Origin: Asanoa siamensis
GTDB lineage: Bacteria > Actinomycetota > Actinomycetes > Mycobacteriales > Micromonosporaceae
DNA: 64,000 nucleotides
Assembly: GCF_016862555.1 (NCBI RefSeq)
Contig: NZ_BONE01000049.1
Coordinates: 1-64,000, forward strand
Direction of reading: 5' to 3'
Numbering within the stretch: position 1 is the stretch's first letter; every line of letters starts with the position of its first letter. The position numbers and the translations under genes are program-made. Positions 1 through 10,886 of this stretch are shown piece by piece. The notes beneath the pieces were generated by a model. It saw only the letters and a list, made by a program, of their open reading frames with translations, did no database searches and was not told the origin of the DNA.

Positions 1-472
1 GAACGTGAAGCCGCGGTCGGCCGCCCGAGAACTTGGCTATGTTGGCGTAGATCGCATCGAGACAGGCTCGCAGGTTGTCTACATCGGACGATGCCGGATA
101 AGGCAGGTCATCGGTGCCGAACACGTGCGAGAGGTTGTCAGCCAGGTCGGCGATCACCTTTGTCTCGAACTTCGCGCTCGTCTTCGCTTGCACGACGATG
201 AAATGCACATCTAACTGGCGGGCCTGTTCCGCGGCCGCCCGCACGTCGGCCGCGTCGCGAAGCAGGACACCGTTGACGAGGATGCCGTAGACGTCGATGC
301 CGTAGTCGTTGCCGCCGCCCATCCGGAACACATCCGGCGTGAAGTCGCTCTCGTAGAAGGAGCTCAGCACGCAGAAGCCGGCGAACGCCTCGAACGCCTC
401 GTCGACAGCAAGCGCGTCGAGATCATGATCGGCCTGAAACTGTTTCAGGAGGCCTTCGACGACAATGTCCAT
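1..472 (-). CDS. AIPR-family abortive phage infection protein, partial (N-terminal 157 residues)
   Basis: The gene runs off the left edge of the window, so only the N-terminus is visible. It begins with MDIVVEGLLK and carries a restriction-endonuclease-like core: GGGNDYGIDVYGILVNG followed about 35 residues later by FIVVQAKTSAKFE. This D...QxK arrangement is the hallmark of the AIPR (abortive infection phage resistance) family, whose members are thought to cut nucleic acid or otherwise arrest infected cells. The ATG is preceded by GAGGAG at good spacing, and the gene starts 29 nt after the stop of the upstream double ATPase, so the two are probably co-transcribed. Family assignment comes from motif resemblance, not from a search. 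The C-terminal part needed for full classification is outside the window. Confidence 0.75.
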   Translation of the reverse strand, partial: MDIVVEGLLKQFQADHDLDALAVDEAFEAFAGFCVLSSFYESDFTPDVFRMGGGNDYGIDVYGILVNGVLLRDAADVRAAAEQARQLDVHFIVVQAKTSAKFETKVIADLADNLSHVFGTDDLPYPASSDVDNLRACLDAIYANIAKFSGGRPRLHV

Positions 473-501
473 GCCAACTCCTCGATATCTGGCGGCACCG
501 C

Positions 502-3500
502 TCACGTCCGGGCGCGAGCCAGCACCTCTTCCGCGCTCAGTGCGGTCGCCGGGTGATACGACAGGCACATCGGAACGGCTAGCTTGCGAAAAGGTGTTCC
601 CTCGCCGACGGTGTAGAACTGACCAGCTTCCAGGCGCGAGATCTCGAGCGCCGTGGTGCCCTTGGCCGATGCGACCTCGCGCGCTGCCGCGATCTGGACC
701 GGACTGTTCAGGAAGCCGTAGAACTGAGTCGCAGCATTACCGATGATGCGGTTGTGGATGCCCTTCGGCGCCTGGGTCGCGAAGATCAGGCCCAACCCGT
801 ACTTCCGAGCCTGGCTGGCCAGCGCGAGGGTGCTCTCAGTGCAGGCGGTCAGCGGCCCGGAGGGTACGAAGGTTTGGGCCTCGTCCATTACGAACAGGCC
901 ACCCAGAGGCCGGTCACCCGCCGGGTGTCGTTTGATCCAGGCGAACAATGCCATCTGCAGTTGGTTGACGAAGCTCTGACGATGCTCGTCGTTCGGTAAC
1001 CCGATCAGGCTGATCACCGAAATCCGGGCGCGCTTGCCCGGCGCCGGCTTCAGCAGGACTGCAGGGTCGAGCGTCTCGCCCTCGCCACCGAACATCGGGT
1101 CGTTCACCATCGCAGCCCGCAGCGTCTCGGCCATGTCTGCGGCCAGTTGATGCGCGCGGCTGAGTGATGCCGCCCCTTCCGGCAGGTCACTGAGCAGGTC
1201 GACGAACCGGGACAGGTCCCCGTTGCGGGTGCGCGCGAAATAGTCCAGAGCCTGCCGAAGAACCGCTCGGCCGCGGTCCGCCTTCGCGGTGTTGCCGGCC
1301 ATGCGGGCCCGCGGGGCGAGCGCCGCGACGGCGGTGTCCAAGGCCAGACCGAACTCGTCCGGCTCGTCCAGGACGGCCGCGAAGTCCGGCAATGGCTGGA
1401 AACTGACCGGGCGCCCAGAGGTCCGCCGAGGCGTCCAAACGACCACGTCCGTGCCCTCGAGGTAGGTGGCGGCCAGGTCGGCGTCGCCAGGTCGCCACGT
1501 CCTCGGTGGCTCTGGCCAGGGGTCGCCGAGCCGGGCGAGGTCGTTGTTCGGGTCGAGAACGATGGCGGAGACGCCGTTCAGCGCGCACTCCTCGATCAGG
1601 CGCCGGATCAGGACGGTCTTCCCTGACCCGGAGCCGGCAAAGATCACCGCATGTTTGCGTAAAGATTCGAGCGGCGCGCGTACCGGCTCGCCGGTCTCCG
1701 TCATCGTTCCGAGGTCCAGGCTGGGCCCGGCGCGCTCGGGTGCCAACGCCGGCTCTGGCTCCGACGTCGAACCCGTGGGCCCGCCCGTTGCGTCGGGCTG
1801 GGGTTTCTGTGGCTCCCCGTCGTCGGGCGGTGGCCCGAAGACCTTACCGAAGAGCGCGGTGTTTCCAGCCGGACGTCGTGCTAGCAACCAGTCCGGTAGG
1901 GCCGGATCGTGCTCGTTGAGCATCGCTGCGAGCGCGGCAAAGGTTCGGAGGTCATCGGTCGAGACCGTGGTCAGCATCCCACCGCGGTCGAGGTAGTCCT
2001 GCTTCACGCGCTGGCTGACCTTGCCAGTCGGCCACGTCGGGTTGCGCAGCACGATGGCACGACGCTTGCTGATCGCCGGGTCGAGGTTGACGAAACTGAG
2101 CAGCCGCCGGAGCCGGGCCTGCACCGCTATTGCGTTGGGATGTGACAGCGCCCGGAACGACCAGTGCGCCTCGTCCTCGGTCTCCTCGTCCAAGCTCTCT
2201 CGAAGCCATGCGTGCATCGACGGGTTGCCGTCCTCACCGCGCTGCACGCTGTATCGAGCGCGTTTCTCGCCTTGTTCGATGGTCCAGGCTTGCAGACCCG
2301 CGAGCAGCAGCCTGGACATCTCCCTGTCCTCGGTCGCGGGTGCCAGCGCTCCATCGACCACCACTTCGTCGCGGAGCGCGGCCAGACGGCCGTCCAGCAT
2401 TTCCAGGCGGCCTCGAGGCGGCGCTGGCACATACCGAGTCGGAACCCGCTTCGCCTGATCCAGATCCGTGAGCGGCACGACCTCATCCGCCTCGAGGCAC
2501 GCCCGCACGTGCTCGTCCACTCGCTGCAGCAGCCCGCGCGGCGTGAAACCCAAGGCGCCTCGGAACGCCTCCGGCACCACCGGCCAGGTTGGGTAGGGCG
2601 GCGGAAACTCGGCGGTTTCGAAATATGGCTCGAACCGTGCGGTGACCAGCTCAGTCGCAATCTCGGCGGACGGGATCCGGGCGAGTCGGGTCTCCTTGCG
2701 GAACCGTCCACTGACCGAGGCCACGGCGTTCTGTTCGATGAGCCCCCATGATCCCGGCAGGCAGGCGACCACTGTCACGGTCCTACTCAGCACCTCGCGT
2801 AGCTGCATCAGGCCCTCGCCGAGATCGGCGGCCAACGCGATCGGCTCGTTGGCTCCGCGACCGGATCCGTCCTCGACCGTGGAGGTCCGCGCCTGTGCGA
2901 ACACCGGGTCGATCTGGTCCACTGCAAACAGCGCCGCCCCGGTGCATGCGACGAGACGGGAGAGTTCCCCCGCCACCTCCTGCGGCTGCTTCACCGTGGT
3001 GGGCACGCCCCAGCGCTCCAGCCCGATGGCGGTCTCCTCCTGCGCAGAAGTGAGCCAGTTCTCCGCGAGATCGTTAGCGTGTTCCTCGGAGGAGGCGAGC
3101 ATGGTGAGGGCTCGGAGGGTGTGCCGGCACTCGCGTCCTACTTCAGGCGCGGCCCGCCTGAATGCGGAGATGAATTGATCGAGCGCTTCGGGCGTGAGCT
3201 GGTTGGCGCCGCGCACGCGCAAACGCAGGTCGTTGGACACGCCGGCGATCTTTGCCAGTCGTTCGAGCAGCACCGCGAGCTGCGGATGCCGGTACGAGCC
3301 GGGCCGGTGCAGACCGCGCAACAGCGCGGAGACCACGTTCGGCCAGAACGACCTGCCGTCCGCGATCCCCATGAGAAAGAAGTAGCCGCCGCGAAGTTGC
3401 ACGCGCTCGCGCGCCCAGCGGATCAGGTGCGTTTTTCCAGACCCGTGCTGACCCTGAATCACCAGGCCGACCGGGTTGCGGCCAGTGCTCGAAGCCGCCG

Positions 3501-3648
3501 TTTCGTAGGTTCGGAGGACCGCGGCGCCTACGTCACCGTTCAGCCCATCGATGTGGAAGTCCAGGCGCGACCAGACGTCGTCCTGTGTTGGCGCCCAGTC
3601 CAGCCGGCGCAGCTCGTCGAGCGCGCGCCGCTCGAGCGGGTCGATCAT
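502..3648 (-). CDS. Double P-loop ATPase, AAA/ORC-like N-half and HerA-like C-half
   Basis: This 1048-residue protein has two separate NTPase modules. The first has a Walker A GQHGSGKT at residues 66-73 and a Walker B-like FAVDQID near 241-247. The second has AGSGSGKT at about 671-678, an aspartate-rich stretch LDPNNDL typical of HerA/FtsK/VirB4-type motors, and FVMDEAQ near 921. They are joined by a P/G-rich linker at about 605-645. HerA-type motors form ring translocases on DNA and are common partners of nucleases in anti-phage systems. The start overlaps the stop of the preceding small gene by four bases (ATGA), and an AIPR nuclease gene follows. I infer it powers or gates that nuclease. 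The role of the region between the two ATPases (residues about 410-600) is unclear. Confidence 0.8.
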   Translation of the reverse strand: MIDPLERRALDELRRLDWAPTQDDVWSRLDFHIDGLNGDVGAAVLRTYETAASSTGRNPVGLVIQGQHGSGKTHLIRWARERVQLRGGYFFLMGIADGRSFWPNVVSALLRGLHRPGSYRHPQLAVLLERLAKIAGVSNDLRLRVRGANQLTPEALDQFISAFRRAAPEVGRECRHTLRALTMLASSEEHANDLAENWLTSAQEETAIGLERWGVPTTVKQPQEVAGELSRLVACTGAALFAVDQIDPVFAQARTSTVEDGSGRGANEPIALAADLGEGLMQLREVLSRTVTVVACLPGSWGLIEQNAVASVSGRFRKETRLARIPSAEIATELVTARFEPYFETAEFPPPYPTWPVVPEAFRGALGFTPRGLLQRVDEHVRACLEADEVVPLTDLDQAKRVPTRYVPAPPRGRLEMLDGRLAALRDEVVVDGALAPATEDREMSRLLLAGLQAWTIEQGEKRARYSVQRGEDGNPSMHAWLRESLDEETEDEAHWSFRALSHPNAIAVQARLRRLLSFVNLDPAISKRRAIVLRNPTWPTGKVSQRVKQDYLDRGGMLTTVSTDDLRTFAALAAMLNEHDPALPDWLLARRPAGNTALFGKVFGPPPDDGEPQKPQPDATGGPTGSTSEPEPALAPERAGPSLDLGTMTETGEPVRAPLESLRKHAVIFAGSGSGKTVLIRRLIEECALNGVSAIVLDPNNDLARLGDPWPEPPRTWRPGDADLAATYLEGTDVVVWTPRRTSGRPVSFQPLPDFAAVLDEPDEFGLALDTAVAALAPRARMAGNTAKADRGRAVLRQALDYFARTRNGDLSRFVDLLSDLPEGAASLSRAHQLAADMAETLRAAMVNDPMFGGEGETLDPAVLLKPAPGKRARISVISLIGLPNDEHRQSFVNQLQMALFAWIKRHPAGDRPLGGLFVMDEAQTFVPSGPLTACTESTLALASQARKYGLGLIFATQAPKGIHNRIIGNAATQFYGFLNSPVQIAAAREVASAKGTTALEISRLEAGQFYTVGEGTPFRKLAVPMCLSYHPATALSAEEVLARART

Positions 3649-4268
3649 GAGGAGCCGATCGTGATCAGATGCATGTCCTCTCCGCCGAGCGGAATCGCGG
3701 CCGCCTTGGCACGGTCGCTGAGGGCCTTGCGGTTCGGGTCAGGATCGAGCTGGATCGCCCGCTGCTGATCGAGAACCAGCAGGGCCTCATCCAGCTCCTT
3801 TCGCGGGATGTCCGGCAGTTCATCGCGCAACCGAGCAAGGCTGACAAAGGCTCCGGGTTCGTCGGCAAGCTTGCCGTATGCCTGCCGGATGCGGTCCTCG
3901 ATGGAACGTGGGCCATGGTCCTGACCGACGAAGACGTCGGAAAGCTTGTAACCGTTCGTGGCCATCAGACCGTCAAGGTGCCGAAAGGTGCCGTAGAGCA
4001 GGTGCCAGGCGGCACCGCCCCGATCCGGCGGCGCGAGCGTCAACTCCTGTCTGCCACGGGCCCAGCCCAGGTCGGTCAGCTCGTGGAAGATCGCATTGCG
4101 CAAACCCTTTTTCCAGGTAAGCAGCTTCTCGCCGCTCAACTCGTCACGAGCGGACTTGTCGATCGTCACGCGATAGAGCTTTCGAAGGTCCGGGTTCGAG
4201 GCTTCCGTAACGTGCAGCATCAAGGCGATCAGAGCCTGCCGGGCAGGCGTGCTCAGGGCAACAGGCAT
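3645..4268 (-). CDS. Small protein of a defence-like operon, putative C-terminal winged helix
   Basis: First gene of the operon; I do not recognise a named family. The reading frame is open to 4322, but I prefer the ATG at 4268 (protein begins MPVALSTPARQALI, about 207 residues) because it has a GGAAGA box about 8 nt upstream, while the 4322 start has none. The C-terminal third, with the pattern SLARLRDELPDIPRKELDEA followed by L-D-Q-Q-R-A-I-Q-L-D, looks like the helix-turn-helix plus wing of small DNA-binding modules. It overlaps the downstream ATPase gene by ATGA, so the two products are probably made in fixed ratio. A DNA-recognition or adaptor role is inference. Confidence 0.6.
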   Translation of the reverse strand: MPVALSTPARQALIALMLHVTEASNPDLRKLYRVTIDKSARDELSGEKLLTWKKGLRNAIFHELTDLGWARGRQELTLAPPDRGGAAWHLLYGTFRHLDGLMATNGYKLSDVFVGQDHGPRSIEDRIRQAYGKLADEPGAFVSLARLRDELPDIPRKELDEALLVLDQQRAIQLDPDPNRKALSDRAKAAAIPLGGEDMHLITIGSS

Positions 4269-4527
4269 GGCGATGATCTTCCGAGTCGGGAGCGCGGTCA
4301 GGGAAGCCGCAAAGAGCATCATTGCTGGATTGGCTTATTCCCGCGAGCCCCTGAAGGCCCGGGCGCCCCCGGGCGGGTGTCAGGTAACCGATAGTCGGCA
4401 ACGCTTCGGTCGCGGTAATGACCGTCCACCTGGTTCGTGGTCCGGTTTCTGACCGTGCGCCCTGCGCAATGGCGATTGTTCTTCGTATACAATACGTCGT
4501 CACGCGTCATATAGAGAGGCGGTCGGG
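4269..4527. promoter_or_regulatory. Divergent intergenic region between the defence-like operon and the GntR regulator gene
   Basis: About 260 bp hold the promoters of two divergent units. The half next to the GntR gene is more A/T rich and contains the operator-like palindrome listed separately. I see no open reading frame of its own here with a convincing ribosome binding site; the 4322 start of the minus-strand gene would extend into it. Confidence 0.4.
4484..4496. promoter_or_regulatory. Putative GntR/FadR operator CGTAT-N3-ATACG
   Basis: CGTATACAATACG is a perfect 5-bp inverted repeat with a 3-nt centre. It lies about 30 nt before the TTG start of the GntR-family regulator, where an autoregulatory operator would be expected. 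The longer string TCTTCGTATACAA recurs in reverse orientation in front of the peptide-transporter operon near 12575. FadR-subfamily proteins typically bind short dyads of the GT-N-AC type. Regulation is inferred from position and recurrence. Confidence 0.5.
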
Positions 4528-5196
4528 TTGGATACGGACCAGCCGGCCAAGATCGGCGCTCAGCACCTGCCGCTGCGCGACCAGGTGCTCGCTGCTCTTC
4601 GCAAGGGGATCATCAGCGGCGACTATCCGCCGGGGGAGCGGCTCACCGAGGATCGGCTGGCCGAGGATTTCGGGGTTTCCCGCAACCCGGTTCGCGAGGC
4701 CCTGCGCGTCGCCGAGGCCGAGGGGTTCGTGGTGATCCTGCCGCGCCGCGGTGCTGTCGTCGCGTCGCCGAGCAGTGCCACGATCCATGACATCTTCGCG
4801 GTACGCGAGCGCCTCGAACCGTTGGCCGCCCGCCTCGCCGCCGAGCGGGCCACGCCGGGCGACGTGACGAGCCTGCGTGCCGTGCTGGAGCAGGCCCGCC
4901 TCGCCACCGAGGCCCAGGACCTGCGCCGCGTCGGCGAGCTCAACAGCGCCCTGCACCTGCAGATCCTCGGCATCAGCGGCAACCCCTGGCTCGCCTCGAT
5001 CGCCAAGGCCCTTTACCTGCACGTGCAGTGGGTGTTCCAGATGACCGCGAAGGTACGCGCGCCGCACTCGTGGGACGAGCACATCAAGCTGGTCGACGCG
5101 ATCGGCTCCGGCGACGGCGAACTGGCCGAGACCGTGGCCCTCGAACACGTCGGCGCGGCGTCCGCGGCCGCCCACGAGACCGCCGGCCGCGCCTAG
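4528..5196 (+). CDS. GntR-family transcriptional regulator, FadR/FCD subfamily
   Basis: The 222-residue protein has an N-terminal GntR winged helix (residues about 15-75, with LAEDFGVSRNPVREALR as the recognition segment) and a C-terminal all-helical FCD ligand domain containing N-x3-H and later His residues of the kind that bind a metal and carboxylate effector. The only sensible start is TTG, with AGAGAGG about 8 nt upstream. It lies next to, and is convergent with, an opposite-strand operon for peptide uptake and gamma-glutamyl-peptide processing. The same operator-like motif occurs before this gene and before that operon, so I infer it represses both. The effector may be a peptide breakdown product, which the sequence cannot show. 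Confidence 0.9.
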   Translation: MDTDQPAKIGAQHLPLRDQVLAALRKGIISGDYPPGERLTEDRLAEDFGVSRNPVREALRVAEAEGFVVILPRRGAVVASPSSATIHDIFAVRERLEPLAARLAAERATPGDVTSLRAVLEQARLATEAQDLRRVGELNSALHLQILGISGNPWLASIAKALYLHVQWVFQMTAKVRAPHSWDEHIKLVDAIGSGDGELAETVALEHVGAASAAAHETAGRA

Positions 5197-5281
5197 GAGA
5201 CAACGGCACCCGCTGAAGGATCCGGGCAAGGTCGTCGCGCCCCCAGCCGACACCTCGCCTCCCCTCGAGCCCGACCGGGGC

Positions 5282-7065
5282 TCAACGCCCCGCCGCGTAC
5301 CCCTGCATGCCCCGCGGGTTCGCCCCCGCCGCCAGCACCCCCGTCGCCGGGTCCCGGGACACCGCGCACATCCGCCCCAGGCTCCACGCCCCCGACAGCC
5401 GGACCTCGTGCCCCCGCCCGCGCAGCCCGGCCACAACCTCCTCGTCCACCCGGTCCTCCAGCACGAGCACCCCCGGCTCGCTCTCCCGCGGATGGAACGA
5501 CGCCGGGAAGCTCGTCGTGTGCCACATAGGAGCGTCGATCGCCTCCTGCAGCGACCGGCCCCCCACCAGATGACGCAGCAGGAACAGCAACTGCCACTGG
5601 TCCTGCTGGTCGCCACCCGGCGTGCCGCAGGCCAGCACCGGCTGGCCGTCGCGCAGCACCATCGTCGGGCTCAGCGTCGTCCGCGGCCGGCGGCCCGGTG
5701 CCAGCGACGACGGCAACCCCTCGTCCAGCCAGAACATCTGCAGCCGGCTGCCCAACGGGAAGCCCAACTCCGGGATCGTGGGGGAGCTCTGCAACCACCC
5801 ACCGCTCGGCGTCGCCGAGATCATGTTGCCCCAGCGGTCCACGACGTCGACGTGGCAGGTGTCGCCGCGGGTCACGCCGTCGGGCCGGACGGTCGGCTCG
5901 CCGGTGGTCGGGTCGAAAATGGACGGACCCGAGCCGCCGCCGGAGACGTGGCGCGGAAGGCGGGGCGACGCCCCGTTGGGCCGCCCCGGTCGCAGGTCCG
6001 TGGCGGCCCGCGGGCCGATCAGGCCCGCCCGCGCGAGCGCGTACTCCCGCGACAGCAACGCCTTCACCGGCACGTCGCCCGTGTCGCCGTACCAGGCCTC
6101 GCGGTCGGCGAACGCCAGCTTGAGCGCCTCCGCCGCGGCGTGGATGCCGTGCTCGGTCGACGGGTCGAAGACGCCGGGATCGTCCAGCGCGTCCAAGATG
6201 GACAGGGTCTGCAACAGCACCGGTCCCTGGCCCCACGGCGCCGTCTTGGCCAGGACGTGGTCCTGGAAGCCGTACGTGACCGGCTCCTCCCACGAGGCCG
6301 ACCAGCCGGCGACATCGTCCCCGGTCACCAGGCCCGCATGTGCCCGACCGCTGGAGTCCCGGACCGGCTGCCGGCAGAAGCGGTCGATCGCCGAGGCGAC
6401 GAACCCCTCCCGCCACGCGCGCCGCGCGGCCTCCACCTGGGCCTCGCGGCCCGCGCCGCCGGCTTCTGCCTCGGCCACCAGCCGTTCGAGCGTGGCACCG
6501 TACGCCGCGTTGGTGAACATCTCGCCCGCCCGCGGAGGCGCGCCCCGCCGCAGCCAGAGGGCCGCCGACGTGGGCCAGTGCTCCTCGAACAGTGACCGCA
6601 CGGCCGCCACGGTGTCCCCGACGCGGCCGACCAGCGGGTGCCCGGCATTCGCGTACCCGATCGCGGGTGTCAGCACCTCCCGCAGCGAGCATGTGCCGTG
6701 GTCCCGCAGCAGCAGCAGCCACGCGTCGACGGCGCCCGGCACGGCGGCGGCGAGCAGGCCCGACCCGGGGACGAGGTCCAGCCCGAGCGACCGGAAGTGT
6801 CCGATGGTGGCGCCCGCCGGGGCGACGCCCTGCCCGCACAGCACCCGGGGGCGCGGATCCGCCGCGGTGGCCACGATGGCGGGCACCTCGCCGCCGGGGC
6901 CGTTCAGGTGCGGCTCCACCACGTGCAGCACGAAGCCCGCGGTGACCGCCGCGTCGAAGGCGTTGCCGCCGCGTTCGAGGATCCCCATCGCCGCCTGGCT
7001 CGCCAGCCAGTGCGTCGACGACACCATCCCGAACGTGCCCTGCAGCGTCGGCCTGGTCGTGAACG

Positions 7066-7069
<4 letters not shown>
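5282..7069 (-). CDS. Gamma-glutamyltransferase family protein
   Basis: This 595-residue N-terminal nucleophile hydrolase begins MTFTTRPTLQGTFGMVSSTH and has the family signatures GGNAFDAAV near residue 38, LNGPGG, and the autoprocessing/catalytic region RGDTCHVDVVDRWGN, in which the Thr of GDT is the predicted new N-terminus of the small subunit. Such enzymes cleave gamma-glutamyl bonds of glutathione or related peptides, though several subfamilies have other amide substrates. No signal peptide is visible, so it probably acts in the cytoplasm on imported peptide. It is the last gene of a transporter operon and overlaps the upstream ATPase gene by ATGA. The exact substrate is uncertain. Confidence 0.85.
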
Positions 7070-8042
<973 letters not shown>

Positions 8043-8046
<4 letters not shown>

Positions 8047-9044
8047 CGGTCCGCCTCCTGCACGGGGTGCCAGCACGCGACGAGATGGGCGGGGCCGAGC
8101 GTGCCGAGCGGCGGGGCCTCGCCGCGGCACCGGTCCGAAGCGGCCGGGCAACGGTCGGCGAAGGTGCAGGCGTCCGGCTGCGTCGTCAGCACGGGCACGA
8201 GACCCGGGATCTCCTGCAGCCGCTCGGTTCCCGCGTGCCGGCCGGGCGTGGGGGAGGCGTTCAGCAGACCCGTCGTGTAGTGGTGGTGCGGCCGGGCGAA
8301 CAGCTCGTGCACGGGCGCCCGCTCCACGACGCGTCCCGCGTACATGACGACCACGCGGTCCGCGATGTCGGCGATCACGCCCAGGTCGTGCGTGATGACG
8401 AGGATGCTCGTGCCGAGCCGGTCACGCAGGTCCCGCAGCACCTCGAGGATGCCCGCCTGCACGGTGACGTCGAGCGCGGTCGTCGGCTCGTCGGCGACCA
8501 GCACCGTCGGGTTGCAGGCGACCGCCATCGCGATCATCACGCGCTGGCGCATGCCACCGGAGAGTTGGTGCGGGTAGTTGTCGACCCGCGTCGCCGGCGA
8601 CGGGATGCCGACCAGCGCCAGGAGTTCCACGGCGCGGGCCCGGGCCTGCTTGCGGGAGAGCCGCTCGTGCACCTGGAGCACCTCGCCGATCTGGCGCCCG
8701 ACGGTGAGCACCGGGTTCAGCGACGTCATCGGCTCCTGGAAGATGTATGCGATCTCCTTGCCGCGTACACGCCGCAGTTCGGTCTCCGGGGCACCGATGA
8801 GCTCCGTGCCGCGCAACCGGGCCGAACCGGAGACGCGGGCCGTCCGCGGCAGCAGGCCGGCGAGGCTCATCGCCGTGACGCTCTTGCCGCAGCCGGACTC
8901 GCCGACGACGCCGACGATCTCACCGGCGGCGAGGTCCAGGCTGACGTGGTCGACCGCCGAGACCTTGCCGCTCTCGGTCTCGAACGAGACGGACAGGTCG
9001 GCGACCTCCAGGATCGCGGTGGTGGTCCGGGTAGCCGTCGTCAT
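8043..9044 (-). CDS. Oligopeptide/dipeptide ABC transporter ATP-binding protein (OppD/DppD type)
   Basis: This 333-residue ATPase has GESGCGKS (Walker A), [12 protein letters not shown] (signature) and [12 protein letters not shown] (Walker B), plus the OppD-type C-terminal region ending in [14 protein letters not shown], another likely cluster-binding cysteine set. It starts MTTATRTTT, four bases inside the stop of the permease gene, so the operon is read as one coupled unit. It is the partner of the DppF-type ATPase encoded next. Peptide import is the family role; gamma-glutamyl peptides are suggested by the downstream gene. Confidence 0.93.
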
Positions 9045-9925
9045 CGGTCACCCTTCGGGTCGAGGGCGTCGCGCAGGGCGTCGCCGAACACGTTGAACGT
9101 CAACGCCAGGATCATGATGGCGAGGCCGGGCAGTGTGGCCGCCCACGGCGCCTGGGCCGCGAACTGCTGCGCCGTCGCCAGCATCGTGCCCAGGCTGGGT
9201 GCCGGTGGCTGGATGCCGAGGCCGAGGAACGACAGCACCGCCTCGCCCAGGATCGCCGCCGGTAGTGCCACCGTGGCCTGCACCAGGATCACCGAGGTCG
9301 CGTTGGGCAGGATGTGCCGGCCGAGGACCCAGAGGTCGCTGGCGCCGTCGACCACCGCCGCCGCGACGAAGTCCAGCGACTTGAGGCGCAGCGTGTCGGA
9401 GCGGATCACCCGGATCACGCCCGGGATCTGCGCGATGCCGATCGCCACGGCCGCGTTGCCGAGGCTCGGGCCCCGGATCGCCGCCAGCCCCACCGCGAGG
9501 ATGAGGAAGGGGAAGGCCAGCAGCAGGTCGGTCAGCCGCCCGATGACCGCGTCCAGCGACCGGAAGTAGCCAGCCGCGAGGCCGAGCGGCACCCCGATGA
9601 CGAGGGCGGTCAGCACCGCGAGGAAACCCACCACAAGGGACGCCCGGGCGCCCAGCATGATGCGGGACAACACGTCGCGGCCCAGGTCGTCGGTCCCGAG
9701 CAGGTGCCCGGGCGTGCCGGGTGGCGCGAAGATGTTGCCGAAGTCGGTCTGGTCGACCGAGTACGGCGCGATCCACGGTGCCAGCAGGGCGACCACGACC
9801 GCGATCGCGAGCACCGTGAAGCTCACGATCGCGAGCGGGTTGCGGCGCAGGCGCCGGAAGACGCGGGTGCGTCCGGTCAGGCTGACCTGGCCGGTCTCGG
9901 CCACCGGGACACTGGCGATGGTCAT
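9041..9925 (-). CDS. Peptide ABC transporter permease (DppC/OppC type)
   Basis: The 294-residue membrane protein has an N-terminal cytoplasmic tail and a first membrane helix at about residues 32-52, followed by the OppC_N signature, then five more helices with the EAA-loop region around RSDTLRLKSLDFVAAA. It starts MTIASVPVAETGQ with an overlap to the preceding permease stop. Together with the DppB-type permease it forms the inner-membrane channel for peptides delivered by the operon's lipoprotein. Confidence 0.93.
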   Translation of the reverse strand: MTIASVPVAETGQVSLTGRTRVFRRLRRNPLAIVSFTVLAIAVVVALLAPWIAPYSVDQTDFGNIFAPPGTPGHLLGTDDLGRDVLSRIMLGARASLVVGFLAVLTALVIGVPLGLAAGYFRSLDAVIGRLTDLLLAFPFLILAVGLAAIRGPSLGNAAVAIGIAQIPGVIRVIRSDTLRLKSLDFVAAAVVDGASDLWVLGRHILPNATSVILVQATVALPAAILGEAVLSFLGLGIQPPAPSLGTMLATAQQFAAQAPWAATLPGLAIMILALTFNVFGDALRDALDPKGDR

Positions 9926-10878
9926 GCGGCGTCACCTGCCACCCGGATGCGCGGGTCGATCAGCGAGTAGAGCAGATCGACCAGGAAATTGATCACGATG
10001 TACGCCGTGGCGGTCAGCAGCACCACCGCCTGGATCACCGGATAGTCCCGTTGGAACACCGCGTCGATCGTCATCTTGCCGAAGCCCGGCAGGCCGAAGA
10101 TCTGCTCGGTCACGACCGCCCCCGATATGAGGCCGCCGAGTTGGAGGCCGACGATCGTGGTGACCACGATGAGACTGTTCCGCAGGGCGTGCCGGCCGAT
10201 CACGGCGCGCGGCGAGAGGCCTTTGGCCTTGGCCGTCCGCACGTAGTCGGCCGACAGCGAGTCGAGCATCGCCGACCGGGTCTGCCGCATGATGATGGCC
10301 GCGAGGCCGGTGCCGAGGATCACCGCGGGCAGGATCAGGTGGTGCAGGTTGCCCACCGGGTCGTCGAAGAACGGCACGAACCCGGAGGCCGGGAACAGGC
10401 CCGTCGCCACCGAGAGATAGAGGATCGCCAGCAGGCCGAGCCAGAAGTGGGGGACCGACAGGCCGATCAGGGCCAGGGCGTTGGCCGCCCACTCCGCCGG
10501 GCGGCCACGGCGCACCGCCGCGACCACCCCGGCGCCGACCCCCAACGCCGCGGCGATGAGGATCGCGAGCACCGACAGCTCGATCGTGACCGGCAGGGCG
10601 GTGCGGAGCATGTCCGACACCGGCAGGCCGGTGCGGATCGAGTGCCCGAAGTCGCCCTGGACGGCCCGTTCCACGTACTGTCCGAACTGGACCGTCACGG
10701 GACGGTCCAGCCCGTACTCCTTGCGGATCGCCGCCAGTGCCTCCGGCGTCCGGTCCTCACCCGCCAGCGCGAGCGCGGGGTCCCCCGGAAGCGCACGGAT
10801 TCCGAGGAACACCACCACCGACGCCAACACCAGGGTCAGCGCGGAGTGCCACGCCCGCGTCAGAAGGTATCTGGCCAC
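9922..10878 (-). CDS. Peptide ABC transporter permease (DppB/OppB type)
   Basis: The 318-residue product starts at GTG (residues MARYLLTRAWHS) only 8 nt after the stop of the binding-protein gene. It has the typical DppB layout: a first helix at residues 9-29, a periplasmic loop with the G-D-F-G-H-S-I motif, and five further helices with the EAA region around RTAKAKGLSPRAV. A much longer open frame continues upstream, but it is only the shadow of the binding-protein gene. Partner of the DppC-type permease. Confidence 0.93.
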   Translation of the reverse strand: MARYLLTRAWHSALTLVLASVVVFLGIRALPGDPALALAGEDRTPEALAAIRKEYGLDRPVTVQFGQYVERAVQGDFGHSIRTGLPVSDMLRTALPVTIELSVLAILIAAALGVGAGVVAAVRRGRPAEWAANALALIGLSVPHFWLGLLAILYLSVATGLFPASGFVPFFDDPVGNLHHLILPAVILGTGLAAIIMRQTRSAMLDSLSADYVRTAKAKGLSPRAVIGRHALRNSLIVVTTIVGLQLGGLISGAVVTEQIFGLPGFGKMTIDAVFQRDYPVIQAVVLLTATAYIVINFLVDLLYSLIDPRIRVAGDAA

Positions 10879-10886
10879 CGGGCGAC

